From Arthrobacter sp. (GTDB lineage Bacteria; Actinomycetota; Actinomycetes; Actinomycetales; Micrococcaceae): a DNA stretch of 37,377 bases. Shown in pieces: positions 7,908 through 17,077 of this stretch. Both the position numbers and the translations under genes were made by a program. Within the stretch, counting starts at the first letter, position 1, and each line of letters opens with the position of its first letter. Location of the stretch: contig JARIBG010000163.1 of assembly GCA_029257465.1 (NCBI GenBank), positions 1 through 37,377 on the forward strand, in the 5' to 3' direction. The notes beneath the pieces were generated by a model, which saw nothing but the letters and a program-made list of their open reading frames with translations, made no database searches and had not been told where the DNA came from.

Positions 7908-9058
7908 GCACCACGCCGGAACCCGTCCGCACCCGGCCGGCACCGGGACTGTCGCTGGGCCGCATCGCGGGCATCCCGGTGGTCCTGGCCTGGTCCTGGT
8001 TCGTCATCACGGTCTTCATCGCCATCCTCTTCGGACCGCGGGTCGCTGCCGCGTTCCCCGGTCTCGGCGCCGGAGCCTACGCCGTCGCACTCGGGTACGC
8101 GCTCCTGCTCGCCGTGTCCGTCCTCCTGCACGAGCTGGCCCATGCCCTCACGGCACGGGCCTTCGGCTGGCCGACCACGCGCATCGTCCTGAACCTGTGG
8201 GGTGGTCACACCCAGTTCGCCACCTACAACGCCTCGCCCGGACGCTCACTCCTCGTCGCGCTCGCCGGGCCTGCCGCCAACTTCGTCCTCGCTGCGGTCG
8301 GCTGGGGCGCCCTGCAGCTCATGAGCACCGGATCGGTCCCTGCTCTCCTGGCGACCATCCTCGTCTGGGCGAATCTTCTCCTCGCGGTCTTCAACGTGCT
8401 GCCCGGGTTGCCGCTCGACGGCGGCCGTCTGGTCGAGAGCGCGGTGTGGAAGGCGACCGGCAGTCAGGAGAAGGGAACGATCGCCGCCGGCTGGGCGGGG
8501 CGGATCATCGTGATCCTCCTGCTCCTCGCCGTCATCGGGCCGCCCCTGCTCCAGGGAAGATCCCCCGATCTGACGATCATCCTCCTCGTCGTCGTCATGG
8601 GCGCGTTCCTGTGGATGGGCGCCTCGGCCGTGATCGAGGGCGCGCGTGTGCGCCTGCGGCTCCCGGACATCAGCGCCGGGCGCCTCCAGCACCGCGCCGT
8701 GGGGCTCCCTGCGGGCACGACCGTGCTCGCGGCCCGGCGCCTGCTGCGCGAGAACCCGACCACCAGCATCGTGCTGACCGGTCCGGCGGGCGTGCCGGAG
8801 GCGGTGGTCGACCGGAGTGCGCTCCTGGCCGTGCCCGAGGATGCCGCCGCCACGACGCCGGTCTCCTCCGCCGCACGCCGCCTCGGAGCGGGCGCCTACG
8901 TCCCCGAGGACGCCGAGGGCCAGGAGCTCGTGCAGTTCCTGGCACGGCTCGAGGGCAGTGAGTACGCCGTCGTCGATCGCCGGGGGATCGTCACCGGGGT
9001 GCTGCACCAGCGCACCGTGGTGCAGGCCATCACCGGCAGGAGCACCCCCGATCCCTGA
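7904..9058 (+). CDS. Site-2 protease-family (M50) membrane metalloprotease with CBS-like tail
   Basis: This 384-residue multi-pass membrane protein has the zinc-protease motif HELAH at residues 76-80 and the third ligand segment LPGLPLDGGR (Asp172), both inside hydrophobic helices. About six membrane segments cover residues 20-225. The C-terminal 130 residues are cytoplasmic and look like a CBS-domain pair, the layout of the CBS-containing S2P group. Such proteases cut transmembrane regulators such as anti-sigma factors; no partner is encoded nearby. It starts at GTG inside the HAD stop (GTGA overlap), giving a two-gene operon. Confidence 0.9.
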   Translation: MSTTPEPVRTRPAPGLSLGRIAGIPVVLAWSWFVITVFIAILFGPRVAAAFPGLGAGAYAVALGYALLLAVSVLLHELAHALTARAFGWPTTRIVLNLWGGHTQFATYNASPGRSLLVALAGPAANFVLAAVGWGALQLMSTGSVPALLATILVWANLLLAVFNVLPGLPLDGGRLVESAVWKATGSQEKGTIAAGWAGRIIVILLLLAVIGPPLLQGRSPDLTIILLVVVMGAFLWMGASAVIEGARVRLRLPDISAGRLQHRAVGLPAGTTVLAARRLLRENPTTSIVLTGPAGVPEAVVDRSALLAVPEDAAATTPVSSAARRLGAGAYVPEDAEGQELVQFLARLEGSEYAVVDRRGIVTGVLHQRTVVQAITGRSTPDP

Positions 9059-9080
9059 GCCTGCAGGCTCGGATCAGGTA

Positions 9081-9120
9081 GGACCACGCAGGACCCCGCA
9101 GGACCCCGCAGGACCCCGCC
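9081..9120 (+). repeat. 10-bp tandem repeat in the trmI leader
   Basis: The unit GGACCCCGCA occurs in four consecutive copies, the first and last with one change each. It lies between the site-2 protease stop and trmI. Each unit contains a weak AGGA-like core. No function is evident. Confidence 0.8.
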
Positions 9121-9164
9121 TCATTTCCACGCCGGCACGCCCGGCCCCCGCCGAAGGACCACGC

Positions 9165-10277
9165 ATGACAACCAACCCGCTCGACCCCGCAGTATCCGCC
9201 GGTCCGCCCGGAGCCGATCAGCACGTCCCCGGCGGGCCGCACGGGGCTGCGGCCCGCCGGGGACCGTTCCGCGCCGGCGAACGAGTGCAACTGACCGACG
9301 AGAAGGGCCGGATGAACACCATCACCCTCACGCCCGACGGCGCTTTCCATACCCACAAGGGCTTCCTGCAGCACGACGCGATCATCGGCGCCGACGAGGG
9401 CACGATCCTCGAGAGCACCAGCGGCCAGCTGTACCAGACCCTCCGGCCGCTCCTGTCGGACTTCGTCCTGTCCATGCCGCGCGGCGCCGCCGTCGTCTAC
9501 CCGAAGGACGCCGGTCAGATCGTCACCATGGCCGACATCTATCCCGGTGCTCGCGTGGTGGAGGCGGGCGTCGGCTCCGGAGCACTTTCCATCTCGCTCC
9601 TGCGTGCCGTGGGCGACGCCGGGTACCTCCACTCCTTCGAGCGGCGCTCCGAGTTCGCCGACATAGCCCGGGGCAACGTCGAGACGATCTTCGGCGGAGC
9701 CCACCCGGCATGGCGGATCACGCTCGGGGATTTCCAGGACCAGGTCGTGGAGCACGAGGAGCCCGGGTCGGTGGATCGGGTGGTCCTCGACATGCTCGCT
9801 CCCTGGGAATGCCTCGACGCCGTCGCGACCGTCCTGGCTCCCGGAGGAGTGTGGATCAGCTACGTCGCCACGGTCACGCAGCTCTCCCGTACGGCCGAGG
9901 CCATCAGGGCGGACGGCCGGTTCACGGAACCGGAGGGGTGGGAGTCGATGGTGCGCGGGTGGCACCTGGAGGGTCTGGCGGTACGGCCGGACCACCGCAT
10001 GGTGGCACACACCGGCTTCCTGCTCACCGCGCGCAGGCTCGCCGACGGTGCCGTGGGCTTCACCCCGAAGCGCCGCCCGTCCAAGACCGGGTTCAGCGAG
10101 GAGGACCTGAACGCGTGGACGCCCCAGGCCGTCGGTGAGCGTGAGGTGTCCGACAAGCGTCTGCGCCGGGTGGCGCGCGACGCGGCGTCGACCATCCAGC
10201 GCGGTTCACTTCCCCCCGAGGAGGCGCAGGCACGCCGCGACGCCATCGCCGACGACGGCGGGATCGCCCAGGCATGA
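9165..10277 (+). CDS. trmI: tRNA (adenine-N1)-methyltransferase TrmI
   Basis: TrmI methylates A58 (and A57 in some species) in the T-loop of tRNA using S-adenosylmethionine. The 370-residue protein has the family's N-terminal beta domain ([17 protein letters not shown]), the segment [28 protein letters not shown] near 105, and the SAM-binding motif [20 protein letters not shown] near 130. DMLAPWE near 207 is the catalytic-site segment. The protein has a C-terminal extension rich in Arg and Glu beyond the usual 280 residues, as in many actinobacterial members. The open frame continues upstream, but ATG 9165 has GAAGGA 6 bases ahead and begins just before conserved sequence. It lies directly upstream of mpa, a common actinobacterial order. 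Confidence 0.93.
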   Translation: MTTNPLDPAVSAGPPGADQHVPGGPHGAAARRGPFRAGERVQLTDEKGRMNTITLTPDGAFHTHKGFLQHDAIIGADEGTILESTSGQLYQTLRPLLSDFVLSMPRGAAVVYPKDAGQIVTMADIYPGARVVEAGVGSGALSISLLRAVGDAGYLHSFERRSEFADIARGNVETIFGGAHPAWRITLGDFQDQVVEHEEPGSVDRVVLDMLAPWECLDAVATVLAPGGVWISYVATVTQLSRTAEAIRADGRFTEPEGWESMVRGWHLEGLAVRPDHRMVAHTGFLLTARRLADGAVGFTPKRRPSKTGFSEEDLNAWTPQAVGEREVSDKRLRRVARDAASTIQRGSLPPEEAQARRDAIADDGGIAQA

Positions 10278-10300
10278 CCGTCAGGGGTCTGCGCTACAGT
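10278..10300 (+). promoter_or_regulatory. Candidate mpa promoter with PafBC-type motif
   Basis: TACAGT (10295-10300) is a good -10. Exactly 8 bases upstream of it lies CCGTCAGGG, which matches 6 of 9 positions of the RecA-NDp element TTGTCRGTG-N8-TANNNT recognised with PafBC. The first two T positions and one other are mismatched, so this is only a candidate. The predicted transcript start is near 10307, about 35 bases before the ATG. Confidence 0.4.
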
Positions 10301-10341
10301 CGAAAGACACCCGACGAACCGATCCAAAGGTGGCGATCCCC

Positions 10342-12096
10342 ATGACGGAGTCCCAGGACAACGTTCCCTCCGAGGAGCAGCGGGGTACTGTCCCGCCCGC
10401 CGAGAACTCGGTGGCGCAGCGCCAGCTGAGCCTGGTGCGCGACAAGCTGCGCAGCATCGACCGCCAGTTGGCGGCAGCCACGCAGAACAACGGGAAGCTC
10501 GTGGGTGCGCTGGAAGCCGCGCGCGCGGAGATCGTCCGGCTCAAGGCGGCCCTCGAGAAGGAGGGAGCAGCACCCTTCAGCTTCGCGACCGTCATGCAGG
10601 TGAACCCCCGGCGGGCCTCGGAGCCGGGCGTGACAACCGATGCGACGGTGCAGGACACCGCGGACATCCTGCAATCCGGCCGGAAACTCCGTGTGAGCGT
10701 GAGCCCCCTCATCAACGTGAGCCGGCTCGCGCCGGGGCAGGAGGTGCTGCTGAACGAGTCACTCACGATCGTCGCGGCGCTCGGTTTCGAACGAGCAGGT
10801 GAACTCGTCACGGTCAAGGAGGTCGTGGGCACGGACCGCGCACTGGTGGTGGGCCGGACCGACGACGAACGGCTCATCAAACTCTCCGGGCCGCTGCAGG
10901 CGGAGAAGATCCGCGTGGGCGACGCCCTGGCCGTCGACGCCCGATCGGGCTACGGGCTGGAGAAGGTGCCGCGTAGTGAGGTGGAGAATCTGGTCCTGGA
11001 GGACGTCCCCGACATCGCCTACGGTGACATCGGCGGACTAGGCCCGCAGATCGAGCAGATCAGGGACGCCGTCGAGCTACCCTTCCTGCACCCCGATCTG
11101 TACCGCGAGCACGGTCTCAAACCGCCCAAGGGGATCCTGCTGTACGGCCCCCCGGGCTGCGGGAAGACCCTGATCGCGAAGGCCGTCGCCAATTCGCTCG
11201 CCGCCCGCGCGGCCGAGCGCGCCGGCGTCGAGCAGATCCGCAGCTACTTCCTCAACATCAAGGGACCCGAGCTGCTCGACAAGTACGTGGGGGAGACCGA
11301 GCGTCACATCAGGCTCATCTTCGCCCGGGCGCGGGAGAAGGCCTCCGACGGCAGCCCCGTCGTCGTGTTCTTCGACGAGATGGACTCGCTGTTCCGCACG
11401 CGTGGTACCGGGGTCTCCTCCGACGTCGAGACCACGATCGTGCCTCAGCTGCTGAGCGAGATCGACGGGGTCGAGAAGCTGGAGAACGTGATCGTCATCG
11501 GTGCCTCGAACCGCGAGGACATGATCGATCCGGCCATCCTGCGCCCCGGTCGCCTCGATGTGAAGATCAAGATCCAGCGGCCCGACGCCGAGGGCGCCGC
11601 AGAGATCTTCGCGAAGTACGTCACGGCGGATCTGCCCCTGCACGCAGATGATCTCGCGGAGAACGGCGACGACCCGCAGACCACCATCTCCGAAATGATC
11701 CGGCGGACCGTCGAGCAGATGTACTCGACGGACAAGTCCAACGAGTACCTCGAGGTGACCTACGCCAACGGCGACACAGAGATGCTCTACTTCAAGGACT
11801 TCAACTCCGGTGCCGTGATCCAGAACGTCGTCGACCGCGCCAAGAAGTACGCCATCAAGGATCTGCTCCTGGACGGCAGCAGGGGACTGCGGATAGAGCA
11901 TCTCATGCGGGCGGTGGTCGACGAGTTCCGCGAGCACGAGGACATGCCGAACACCACCAATCCCGACGACTGGGCGCGCATCTCGGGCAAGAAGGGCGAG
12001 CGCATCACCTACATCCGCACGATCGTGCAGGGCAAGGCGGGGCAGGAGCCCGGCAAGTCGCTCGAGACGACGGCGAACACCGGCCAGTATCTGTGA
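10342..12096 (+). CDS. mpa: Proteasome-activating AAA ATPase Mpa/ARC
   Basis: This hexameric ATPase recognises pupylated proteins through its N-terminal coiled coil and threads them into the 20S core. The 584-residue protein has a coiled-coil segment at about 40-80 ([20 protein letters not shown] onward) and the interdomain OB region at 90-230. The AAA domain follows with Walker A GPPGCGKT at 269-276, Walker B FFDEMD ending at 348, and the sensor/arginine segment [12 protein letters not shown]. The C-terminus ends GQYL, the docking tail that Mycobacterium Mpa inserts into 20S pockets. ATG 10342 has AAAGGTGG about 8 bases upstream. Its stop overlaps an in-frame GTG of the dop frame. Also called ARC outside mycobacteria. 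Confidence 0.96.
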   Translation: MTESQDNVPSEEQRGTVPPAENSVAQRQLSLVRDKLRSIDRQLAAATQNNGKLVGALEAARAEIVRLKAALEKEGAAPFSFATVMQVNPRRASEPGVTTDATVQDTADILQSGRKLRVSVSPLINVSRLAPGQEVLLNESLTIVAALGFERAGELVTVKEVVGTDRALVVGRTDDERLIKLSGPLQAEKIRVGDALAVDARSGYGLEKVPRSEVENLVLEDVPDIAYGDIGGLGPQIEQIRDAVELPFLHPDLYREHGLKPPKGILLYGPPGCGKTLIAKAVANSLAARAAERAGVEQIRSYFLNIKGPELLDKYVGETERHIRLIFARAREKASDGSPVVVFFDEMDSLFRTRGTGVSSDVETTIVPQLLSEIDGVEKLENVIVIGASNREDMIDPAILRPGRLDVKIKIQRPDAEGAAEIFAKYVTADLPLHADDLAENGDDPQTTISEMIRRTVEQMYSTDKSNEYLEVTYANGDTEMLYFKDFNSGAVIQNVVDRAKKYAIKDLLLDGSRGLRIEHLMRAVVDEFREHEDMPNTTNPDDWARISGKKGERITYIRTIVQGKAGQEPGKSLETTANTGQYL

Positions 12097-12161
12097 TCGA
12101 CTCACCAGGACGATCGACCGGCCCGCGGGGCGGGACACCCGAGGTCGGCGAAGGGATCTCC

Positions 12162-13739
12162 GTGCACCGTGTCATGGGCACGGAGACGGAGTACGGCATC
12201 ATCGCGCCCGAGCTGCCGTCCGCGAATCCGACACTGCTGTCGTCCCAGGTGGTCAATGCCTACGCGGCCACCCTGCGTGAGGGGCTCGGCAATCTTGCCG
12301 GAACCCGGTGGGACTACACCGACGAGACACCGCTGACGGATGCACGAGGTTTCCGGATGGACCGCGCCGAGGCCCACCCGAGTCAGCTCACCGATGAGCC
12401 CCCCGTCCTCGGCGCCGAGCAGATCGCCCTGGAGCGGGACGGCTCACCGGAGACCGCCGTCCTCATGAATCTCGTGCTGAACAACGGCGCCCGGCTCTAC
12501 GTCGACCACGCACATCCCGAGTACTCCTCACCCGAGGTGACCAATCCGCTCGACGCCGTCCTCTGGGACAGGGCCGGGGATCACGTCGCCGTCGCGGCGA
12601 TGGACAGGATCAGGGCCACCCCGGGCTTCTCCCCGGTGATCCTCTACAAGAACAACACGGACAACAAGAGTGTCTCCTACGGCTCGCACGAGAACTACCT
12701 CGTGCCCCGCAGCGTCCCGTTCGTCAAACTCGCCGAGGCGCTGATCCCCTTCTTCGTCTCGCGCCAGGTCATCTGCGGAGCGGGCCGCGTGGGACTCGGG
12801 CCGCTGAATCAGGAGCCGGGTTTCCAGCTCAGTCAGCGCGCCGACTTCTTCGAGAACGAGATCGGCCTCGAGACCACCGTGCGGCGTCCCATCATCAACA
12901 CCCGGGACGAGCCGCACGCCGTCGCAGAGAAATACCGCAGGCTCCACGTCATCATCGGCGATGCGAATCTGAACGAGGTGTCCAACTACCTCAAGACCGG
13001 GTCGACGGCACTCGTCCTGTCCCTCATCGAGCAGTCCCTGGCGCCCGTTCCAACGCTGGAGGATCCGGTGGGGGCCCTCAGGATCATCAGTCACGACCCG
13101 TCCCTGACGGCACGCGTCCGGCTCAGCGACGGCAGGACCCTGACCGGCCTCGACCTCCAGGACCTGTACTGCGACGCGGTGACGCGTGCCCTTCCGGCGG
13201 ACGCGGATCTGCAGACACGCGACGTCGTCGAGCGCTGGCAAACGCTGCTCACCACCCTGCGGCGCGAGCCGCGGGAGGCCTCACGCCAGGTGGACTGGAT
13301 CGCCAAGCTGAAGGTGCTCGAGGCGTACCGGGCCCGGGACGGCATGGCCTGGGATGACCCCCGGCTCGCGCTCGTGGACCTGCAGTACGCCGATCTCCGT
13401 CCGGAGCGGGGAATCTACGGCAGGCTGGCCCGTCGCGGCGACGTCGATACGCTCGTCGATCCCGCGGACGTGGCGCGGGCCGCGGTGGAACCGCCGCGCG
13501 ATACACGCGCGTACTTCCGTGGGCGCTGCATCGCCGAGTACCCCGCAGAGGTGGTCGGGGCGAGCTGGGACTCGCTCATCTTCGAACTCGCCGGTGAGCG
13601 CCGGCTCCAGCGCGTGCAGACACGCGAGCCGCTCAGGGGCACGGCGGAGCTCACCGAGGACCTGTTCGAGCAGGCCACCGATGCCGAGGATTTTCTCGCC
13701 CGGCTGTTGAGCGGACCCGACCGTCGCGTGGCACCATAG
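12162..13739 (+). CDS. dop: Pup deamidase/depupylase Dop
   Basis: Dop converts the C-terminal Gln of Pup to Glu and also removes Pup from substrates; it is a glutamine-synthetase-like enzyme. Conserved segments are MGTETEYGI with Glu8 and Glu10 (metal/ATP site), RLYVDHAHPEYSSPE with the catalytic Asp at about residue 115, [19 protein letters not shown], and [12 protein letters not shown]. The Dop-specific loop absent from PafA (residues 20-60) is present. Two starts are possible: GTG 12093, overlapping the mpa stop (GTGA), or GTG 12162, preceded by GAAGGGA. I chose 12162 (525 residues) because homologous Dop proteins begin only a few residues before GTExEYG. The 23 extra codons look unstructured. 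Confidence 0.93.
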   Translation: MHRVMGTETEYGIIAPELPSANPTLLSSQVVNAYAATLREGLGNLAGTRWDYTDETPLTDARGFRMDRAEAHPSQLTDEPPVLGAEQIALERDGSPETAVLMNLVLNNGARLYVDHAHPEYSSPEVTNPLDAVLWDRAGDHVAVAAMDRIRATPGFSPVILYKNNTDNKSVSYGSHENYLVPRSVPFVKLAEALIPFFVSRQVICGAGRVGLGPLNQEPGFQLSQRADFFENEIGLETTVRRPIINTRDEPHAVAEKYRRLHVIIGDANLNEVSNYLKTGSTALVLSLIEQSLAPVPTLEDPVGALRIISHDPSLTARVRLSDGRTLTGLDLQDLYCDAVTRALPADADLQTRDVVERWQTLLTTLRREPREASRQVDWIAKLKVLEAYRARDGMAWDDPRLALVDLQYADLRPERGIYGRLARRGDVDTLVDPADVARAAVEPPRDTRAYFRGRCIAEYPAEVVGASWDSLIFELAGERRLQRVQTREPLRGTAELTEDLFEQATDAEDFLARLLSGPDRRVAP

Positions 13740-13748
13740 AAGCCTGAG

Positions 13749-13768
13749 CACCTCGGACGGCCGAGGTG
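13749..13768 (+). other. Stem-loop between dop and pup
   Basis: CACCTCGG and CCGAGGTG pair as a perfect 8-bp stem around the loop ACGG. It starts 9 bases after the dop stop and ends 26 bases before the pup ATG. No T-run follows. It could be a partial terminator, an RNA-processing or a stability element that lets pup be expressed at a different level from dop; this is inference. Confidence 0.45.
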
Positions 13769-13794
13769 ATTCCGAGCACGGAAAGGGTGCCCCC

Positions 13795-14010
13795 ATGGCA
13801 GCACAGGACCGTAGCAGCGCATCGTCGTCCTCTTCTTCCTCGTCCTCGGCGGAGGAGGAAGAGATCCCTGAGCCCGTCGGTTCGGCGCCAGCAAGCCAGG
13901 ACTCTGCGCAGACGCAGGGCGTGGATGATCTGCTGGACGAGATCGACGGCGTCCTGGAGTCCAACGCGGAGGAGTTCGTCCGCGGATTCGTCCAGAAGGG
14001 CGGCCAGTAG
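13795..14010 (+). CDS. pup: Prokaryotic ubiquitin-like protein Pup
   Basis: Pup is the small protein tag ligated to lysines of substrates to mark them for the proteasome. The 71-residue sequence ends KGGQ, so it must be deamidated by Dop to GGE before PafA can use it. The C-terminal half (VDDLLDEIDGVLESNAEEFVRGF) is the conserved helix that binds the Mpa coiled coil. The N-terminal third is low-complexity, with nine consecutive serines and then four glutamates; it is longer than in Mycobacterium Pup (64 residues) and presumably disordered. ATG 13795 follows GAAAGGGTG by about 6 bases, one of the strongest ribosome-binding sites here. This fits a protein needed in large amounts. prcB begins 3 bases after the stop. 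Confidence 0.97.
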   Translation: MAAQDRSSASSSSSSSSSAEEEEIPEPVGSAPASQDSAQTQGVDDLLDEIDGVLESNAEEFVRGFVQKGGQ

Positions 14011-14013
14011 CGA

Positions 14014-14835
14014 ATGCTCCCGGATGAAGCAGCATCAGCGATCTCCGGGGCCGCGGCCACGTCCTTCGCCCACTACCTCGGTACCCACCACCCGTCGCTG
14101 CTGCCGCCGCATCCCGCACCCGCACCCGCATTCAACGACGCCGCGCAGCTGGCACCGCACGCGACGACGATCGTCTCGCTCACCTTTCCCGGAGGAGTGC
14201 TCATGGCGGGGGACCGGCGTGCCACGATGGGCAATGTCATCGCGAGCCGTCATATCGAGAAGGTGTTCCCGGCCGATCAGTACTCCGTGCTCGGGATCGC
14301 AGGCAGCGCCGGGATCGGGCTGGATCTCGCCCGGCTGTTCCAGGTGGAGCTGGAGCACTACGAGAAGATCGAGGCCACCATGATGAGCCTGGACGGCAAG
14401 GCGAACCGCCTGGCCGCGATGGTGCGACAGAATCTGTCCCTCGCGATGCAGGGCCTGGCCGTCGTACCCCTGTTCGCCGGATTCGACCTCGACCGTCACG
14501 TGGGTCGGCTGTTCTCCTTCGACGCGACGGGCGGACGCTACGAGGAGCACGAGCATCACTCGGTGGGCTCCGGTTCGGTCTTCGCCCGCGGTGCCCTCAA
14601 GAAGCTCTGGAACCCGCGCCTCGACGAGACCTCGGCGGTGAGGGTGGGCGTCGAGGCCCTCTACGACGCCGCCGACGACGACTCCGCAACGGGAGGACCG
14701 GACGTGGTCCGCGGGCTGTGGCCCGTGGTCTACGTGGTGGACGGCGCAGGTGCGCGCCCTATCCCTGAGCGGGATCTGGAAGCCGTGGCCCACGATCTCA
14801 TCGCGTCGCGCTCCGCTGCCGGCCGGGAGGCATAG
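14014..14835 (+). CDS. prcB: 20S proteasome beta subunit PrcB
   Basis: This is the catalytic subunit of the 20S core. The 273-residue precursor has a propeptide of 50 residues, removed autocatalytically to expose Thr51 ([24 protein letters not shown]). Other active-site and fold segments are [43 protein letters not shown], and [16 protein letters not shown], as in Mycobacterium PrcB. The residue before the nucleophile is Ala rather than the Gly of Mycobacterium and most 20S beta subunits. The gene starts 3 bases after pup, so translation is probably coupled; the only GA-rich site lies in the pup end, about a dozen bases away. prcA starts 3 bases after the stop. Confidence 0.96.
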   Translation: MLPDEAASAISGAAATSFAHYLGTHHPSLLPPHPAPAPAFNDAAQLAPHATTIVSLTFPGGVLMAGDRRATMGNVIASRHIEKVFPADQYSVLGIAGSAGIGLDLARLFQVELEHYEKIEATMMSLDGKANRLAAMVRQNLSLAMQGLAVVPLFAGFDLDRHVGRLFSFDATGGRYEEHEHHSVGSGSVFARGALKKLWNPRLDETSAVRVGVEALYDAADDDSATGGPDVVRGLWPVVYVVDGAGARPIPERDLEAVAHDLIASRSAAGREA

Positions 14836-14838
14836 ACC

Positions 14839-15585
14839 ATGACCCAGCAGTTCTACGTGTCTCCTGAACAGCTGACGAGGGACCGTGCGGACTTCGCGCG
14901 GAAGGGTATCAGCCGCGGGCGGTCGGTGGTGGTCATGAGCTGCCGCGACGGGATCGCGCTCGTCGCCGAGAATCCCTCGCCCTCGCTGCACAAGCTCGGC
15001 GAGATCTATGATCGCATCGCGTTCGCCGCGGTCGGGAAGTACAACGAGTTCGAGAGCCTCCGGCAGGCCGGCGTCCGGTACGCGGACATCCGCGGATACT
15101 CCTACGCCCGCGAGGACGTCACGGCACGGGGTCTGGCGAGTGTCTACGCGCAGAGTCTCGGTGCGGTCTTCACCGCGGAGAGCAAGCCGTTCGAGGTGGA
15201 ACTCGTGGTGGCCGAGGTGGGGCACACCCAGCAGTCCGACCACCTGTACCGGCTGATGTTCGACGGCTCCATCGCGGACGAGACCGGTTTCGTCGTCATG
15301 GGCGGCGCCGCCGAGTCGGTGATCGAGGCGCTGCGCGAATCGTGGTCGGCCGAGCTCAGTCTCCGCGCTGCCGTGCAGGCCTCGGCACGCTCCCTGCGGA
15401 AGGCCGCTCCCGCCCCTGCAGCGCACGACGACGACCCCGCCTCCGGCCCGCTGCTGGATCCCTCCGTCCTCGAGGTCGCGTTCCTCGAACGCGACCCGGA
15501 GACCTCCAGGGGCAGTCGCCGGGCCTTCCGCCGGGTCGGCGACCCCGAACTCACGCTGCTGCTGCAGCACGAACAGGACTCCTGA
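14839..15585 (+). CDS. prcA: 20S proteasome alpha subunit PrcA
   Basis: PrcA forms the outer rings and the gate of the 20S core and docks the Mpa tail. The 248-residue protein starts [31 protein letters not shown], the gate helix region. It continues with [41 protein letters not shown] and [26 protein letters not shown], all typical of actinobacterial alpha subunits. The C-terminal 50 residues are variable and rich in Ala, Asp and Arg. ATG 14839 follows GGGAGG with a 9-base spacer. The TGA stop overlaps the ATG of pafA (TGATG), which indicates coupled translation. Confidence 0.96.
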   Translation: MTQQFYVSPEQLTRDRADFARKGISRGRSVVVMSCRDGIALVAENPSPSLHKLGEIYDRIAFAAVGKYNEFESLRQAGVRYADIRGYSYAREDVTARGLASVYAQSLGAVFTAESKPFEVELVVAEVGHTQQSDHLYRLMFDGSIADETGFVVMGGAAESVIEALRESWSAELSLRAAVQASARSLRKAAPAPAAHDDDPASGPLLDPSVLEVAFLERDPETSRGSRRAFRRVGDPELTLLLQHEQDS

Positions 15586-16946
15586 TGGATCGGCGCATCT
15601 TCGGGGTGGAGACAGAATTCGGGATCTCCTACTCCGGCCCGAACTCCCGACCCCTCTCACCCGAGGAGGTTGCCCGGTACCTGTTCCGCAGGGTGGTCAG
15701 CTGGGGCAGGTCCTCGAACGTCTTCCTCACCAACGGGTCCCGCCTGTACCTCGACGTCGGCTCGCATCCCGAGTACGCGACGGCGGAGTGCGACGATCTG
15801 GCGCAGCTGATCGCCCACGACCGCGCGGGAGAGCTGATCCTCGAGGATCTCGTCCTGGAAGCGCAGCGCAAGCTCGGTCAGGAGGGCTACGACGGGCGGA
15901 TCTACCTGTTCAAGAACAACACCGACTCCGCGGGCAATTCGTACGGCAGCCACGAGAACTACCTCATTCCGCGCAGGGTCGAGTTCGCCCGCCTCGCCGA
16001 CATCCTCATCCCGTTCCTGGTCACACGGCAGCTGCTGGTCGGTGCCAGCAAGGTGCTGGCAACGCAGACAGGCTCCATCTACGCCTTCTCGCAGCGCGCG
16101 GACCACCTGTGGGAGGGCATCTCCTCGGCCACCACCCGGTCGCGGCCCATCATCAACACCCGCGACGAACCGCACGCCGATGCCGAGCATTATCGGCGCC
16201 TGCACGTGATCGCCGGCGACTCGACCATGTCCGAGACCACCACGCTGCTGAAGATCGGCTCGGTGGATCTGCTCCTGCGGATGGTGGAGGCGGGCGAGCA
16301 GATGCGTGACTTCCGCCTGGAGAACCCGATCCGCAGCATCCGGGAGATCTCCCACGACGGGACGGGCCGGCATCTGCTGAAGCTGGCGAACGGCAGGCAA
16401 CTGACCGCCATCGAGATGCAGCGCGAGTACCTGGCACGTGCTAGCACCTTCGTGGAACGGCACGGCGCTCACAACGAGTACGTACCGCGCATCCTCGATC
16501 TGTGGGACCGGGTTCTGGACGCCGTCGAGACCGGAGACACCACGCGCATCGACACGGAGGTGGACTGGGCGATCAAGAAGAAGCTCATCGATCGCTATCT
16601 CTCCCGATCGGGGGAGACCCTGGAGTCGGCGAGGGCAGCCCAGCTCGATCTGACCTACCACGACATCTCCCGCACACGCGGCCTGTTCTTCCTGCTGCAG
16701 GCGAGGGGGGAAGCCGCGCGCGTCGTGGACGACACCATGATCAAGGAGGCAGTGGACGTTCCTCCGCAGACCACGCGTGCCAGACTGCGCGGTGAGTTCG
16801 TACGGCGGGCCAAGGAGGCGAACCGCGACTACACGGTGGACTGGGTGCACCTGAAGCTCAACGACCGCGCGCAGCAGACCATCCTGTGCAAGGATCCTTT
16901 CGCCGCGGTGGATGCGCGGGTCGATGCGCTGCTGGAGCAGCTGTGA
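15585..16946 (+). CDS. pafA: Pup-protein ligase PafA
   Basis: PafA ligates deamidated Pup to substrate lysines with ATP, through a gamma-glutamyl phosphate; it is a paralogue of Dop. The 453-residue protein shows [10 protein letters not shown] with Glu9 and Glu11, [17 protein letters not shown] with the catalytic Asp57, [40 protein letters not shown], and [16 protein letters not shown] in the C-terminal domain that binds Pup. Length is normal (about 452 in Mycobacterium). The frame is open far upstream in antiphase to prcA, but ATG 15585 overlaps the prcA stop and starts the conserved sequence. It appears to end the operon: a promoter-like element for the next gene lies 70 bp downstream. Confidence 0.96.
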   Translation: MDRRIFGVETEFGISYSGPNSRPLSPEEVARYLFRRVVSWGRSSNVFLTNGSRLYLDVGSHPEYATAECDDLAQLIAHDRAGELILEDLVLEAQRKLGQEGYDGRIYLFKNNTDSAGNSYGSHENYLIPRRVEFARLADILIPFLVTRQLLVGASKVLATQTGSIYAFSQRADHLWEGISSATTRSRPIINTRDEPHADAEHYRRLHVIAGDSTMSETTTLLKIGSVDLLLRMVEAGEQMRDFRLENPIRSIREISHDGTGRHLLKLANGRQLTAIEMQREYLARASTFVERHGAHNEYVPRILDLWDRVLDAVETGDTTRIDTEVDWAIKKKLIDRYLSRSGETLESARAAQLDLTYHDISRTRGLFFLLQARGEAARVVDDTMIKEAVDVPPQTTRARLRGEFVRRAKEANRDYTVDWVHLKLNDRAQQTILCKDPFAAVDARVDALLEQL

Positions 16947-17014
16947 CGAGCGGATCAAGCCCCGCTGTGCGGTTCGCCACCCTCGGGCGGAAACAACCGC
17001 TGCCCGCCAGCCGT

Positions 17015-17020
17015 TAGGCT
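17015..17020 (+). promoter_or_regulatory. Candidate -10 (TAGGCT) for the FKBP lipoprotein gene
   Basis: TAGGCT lies 57 bases before GTG 17078, in the 131-bp gap after pafA. This spacing gives an ordinary leader of about 50 bases, unlike the leaderless genes. No clear -35 is seen. Confidence 0.35.
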
Positions 17021-17077
17021 TGGCGGAGTTCCTCGTACGCGGGCCCTGTGGCCGGTCACCAATCTGAAAGTAGTTCT

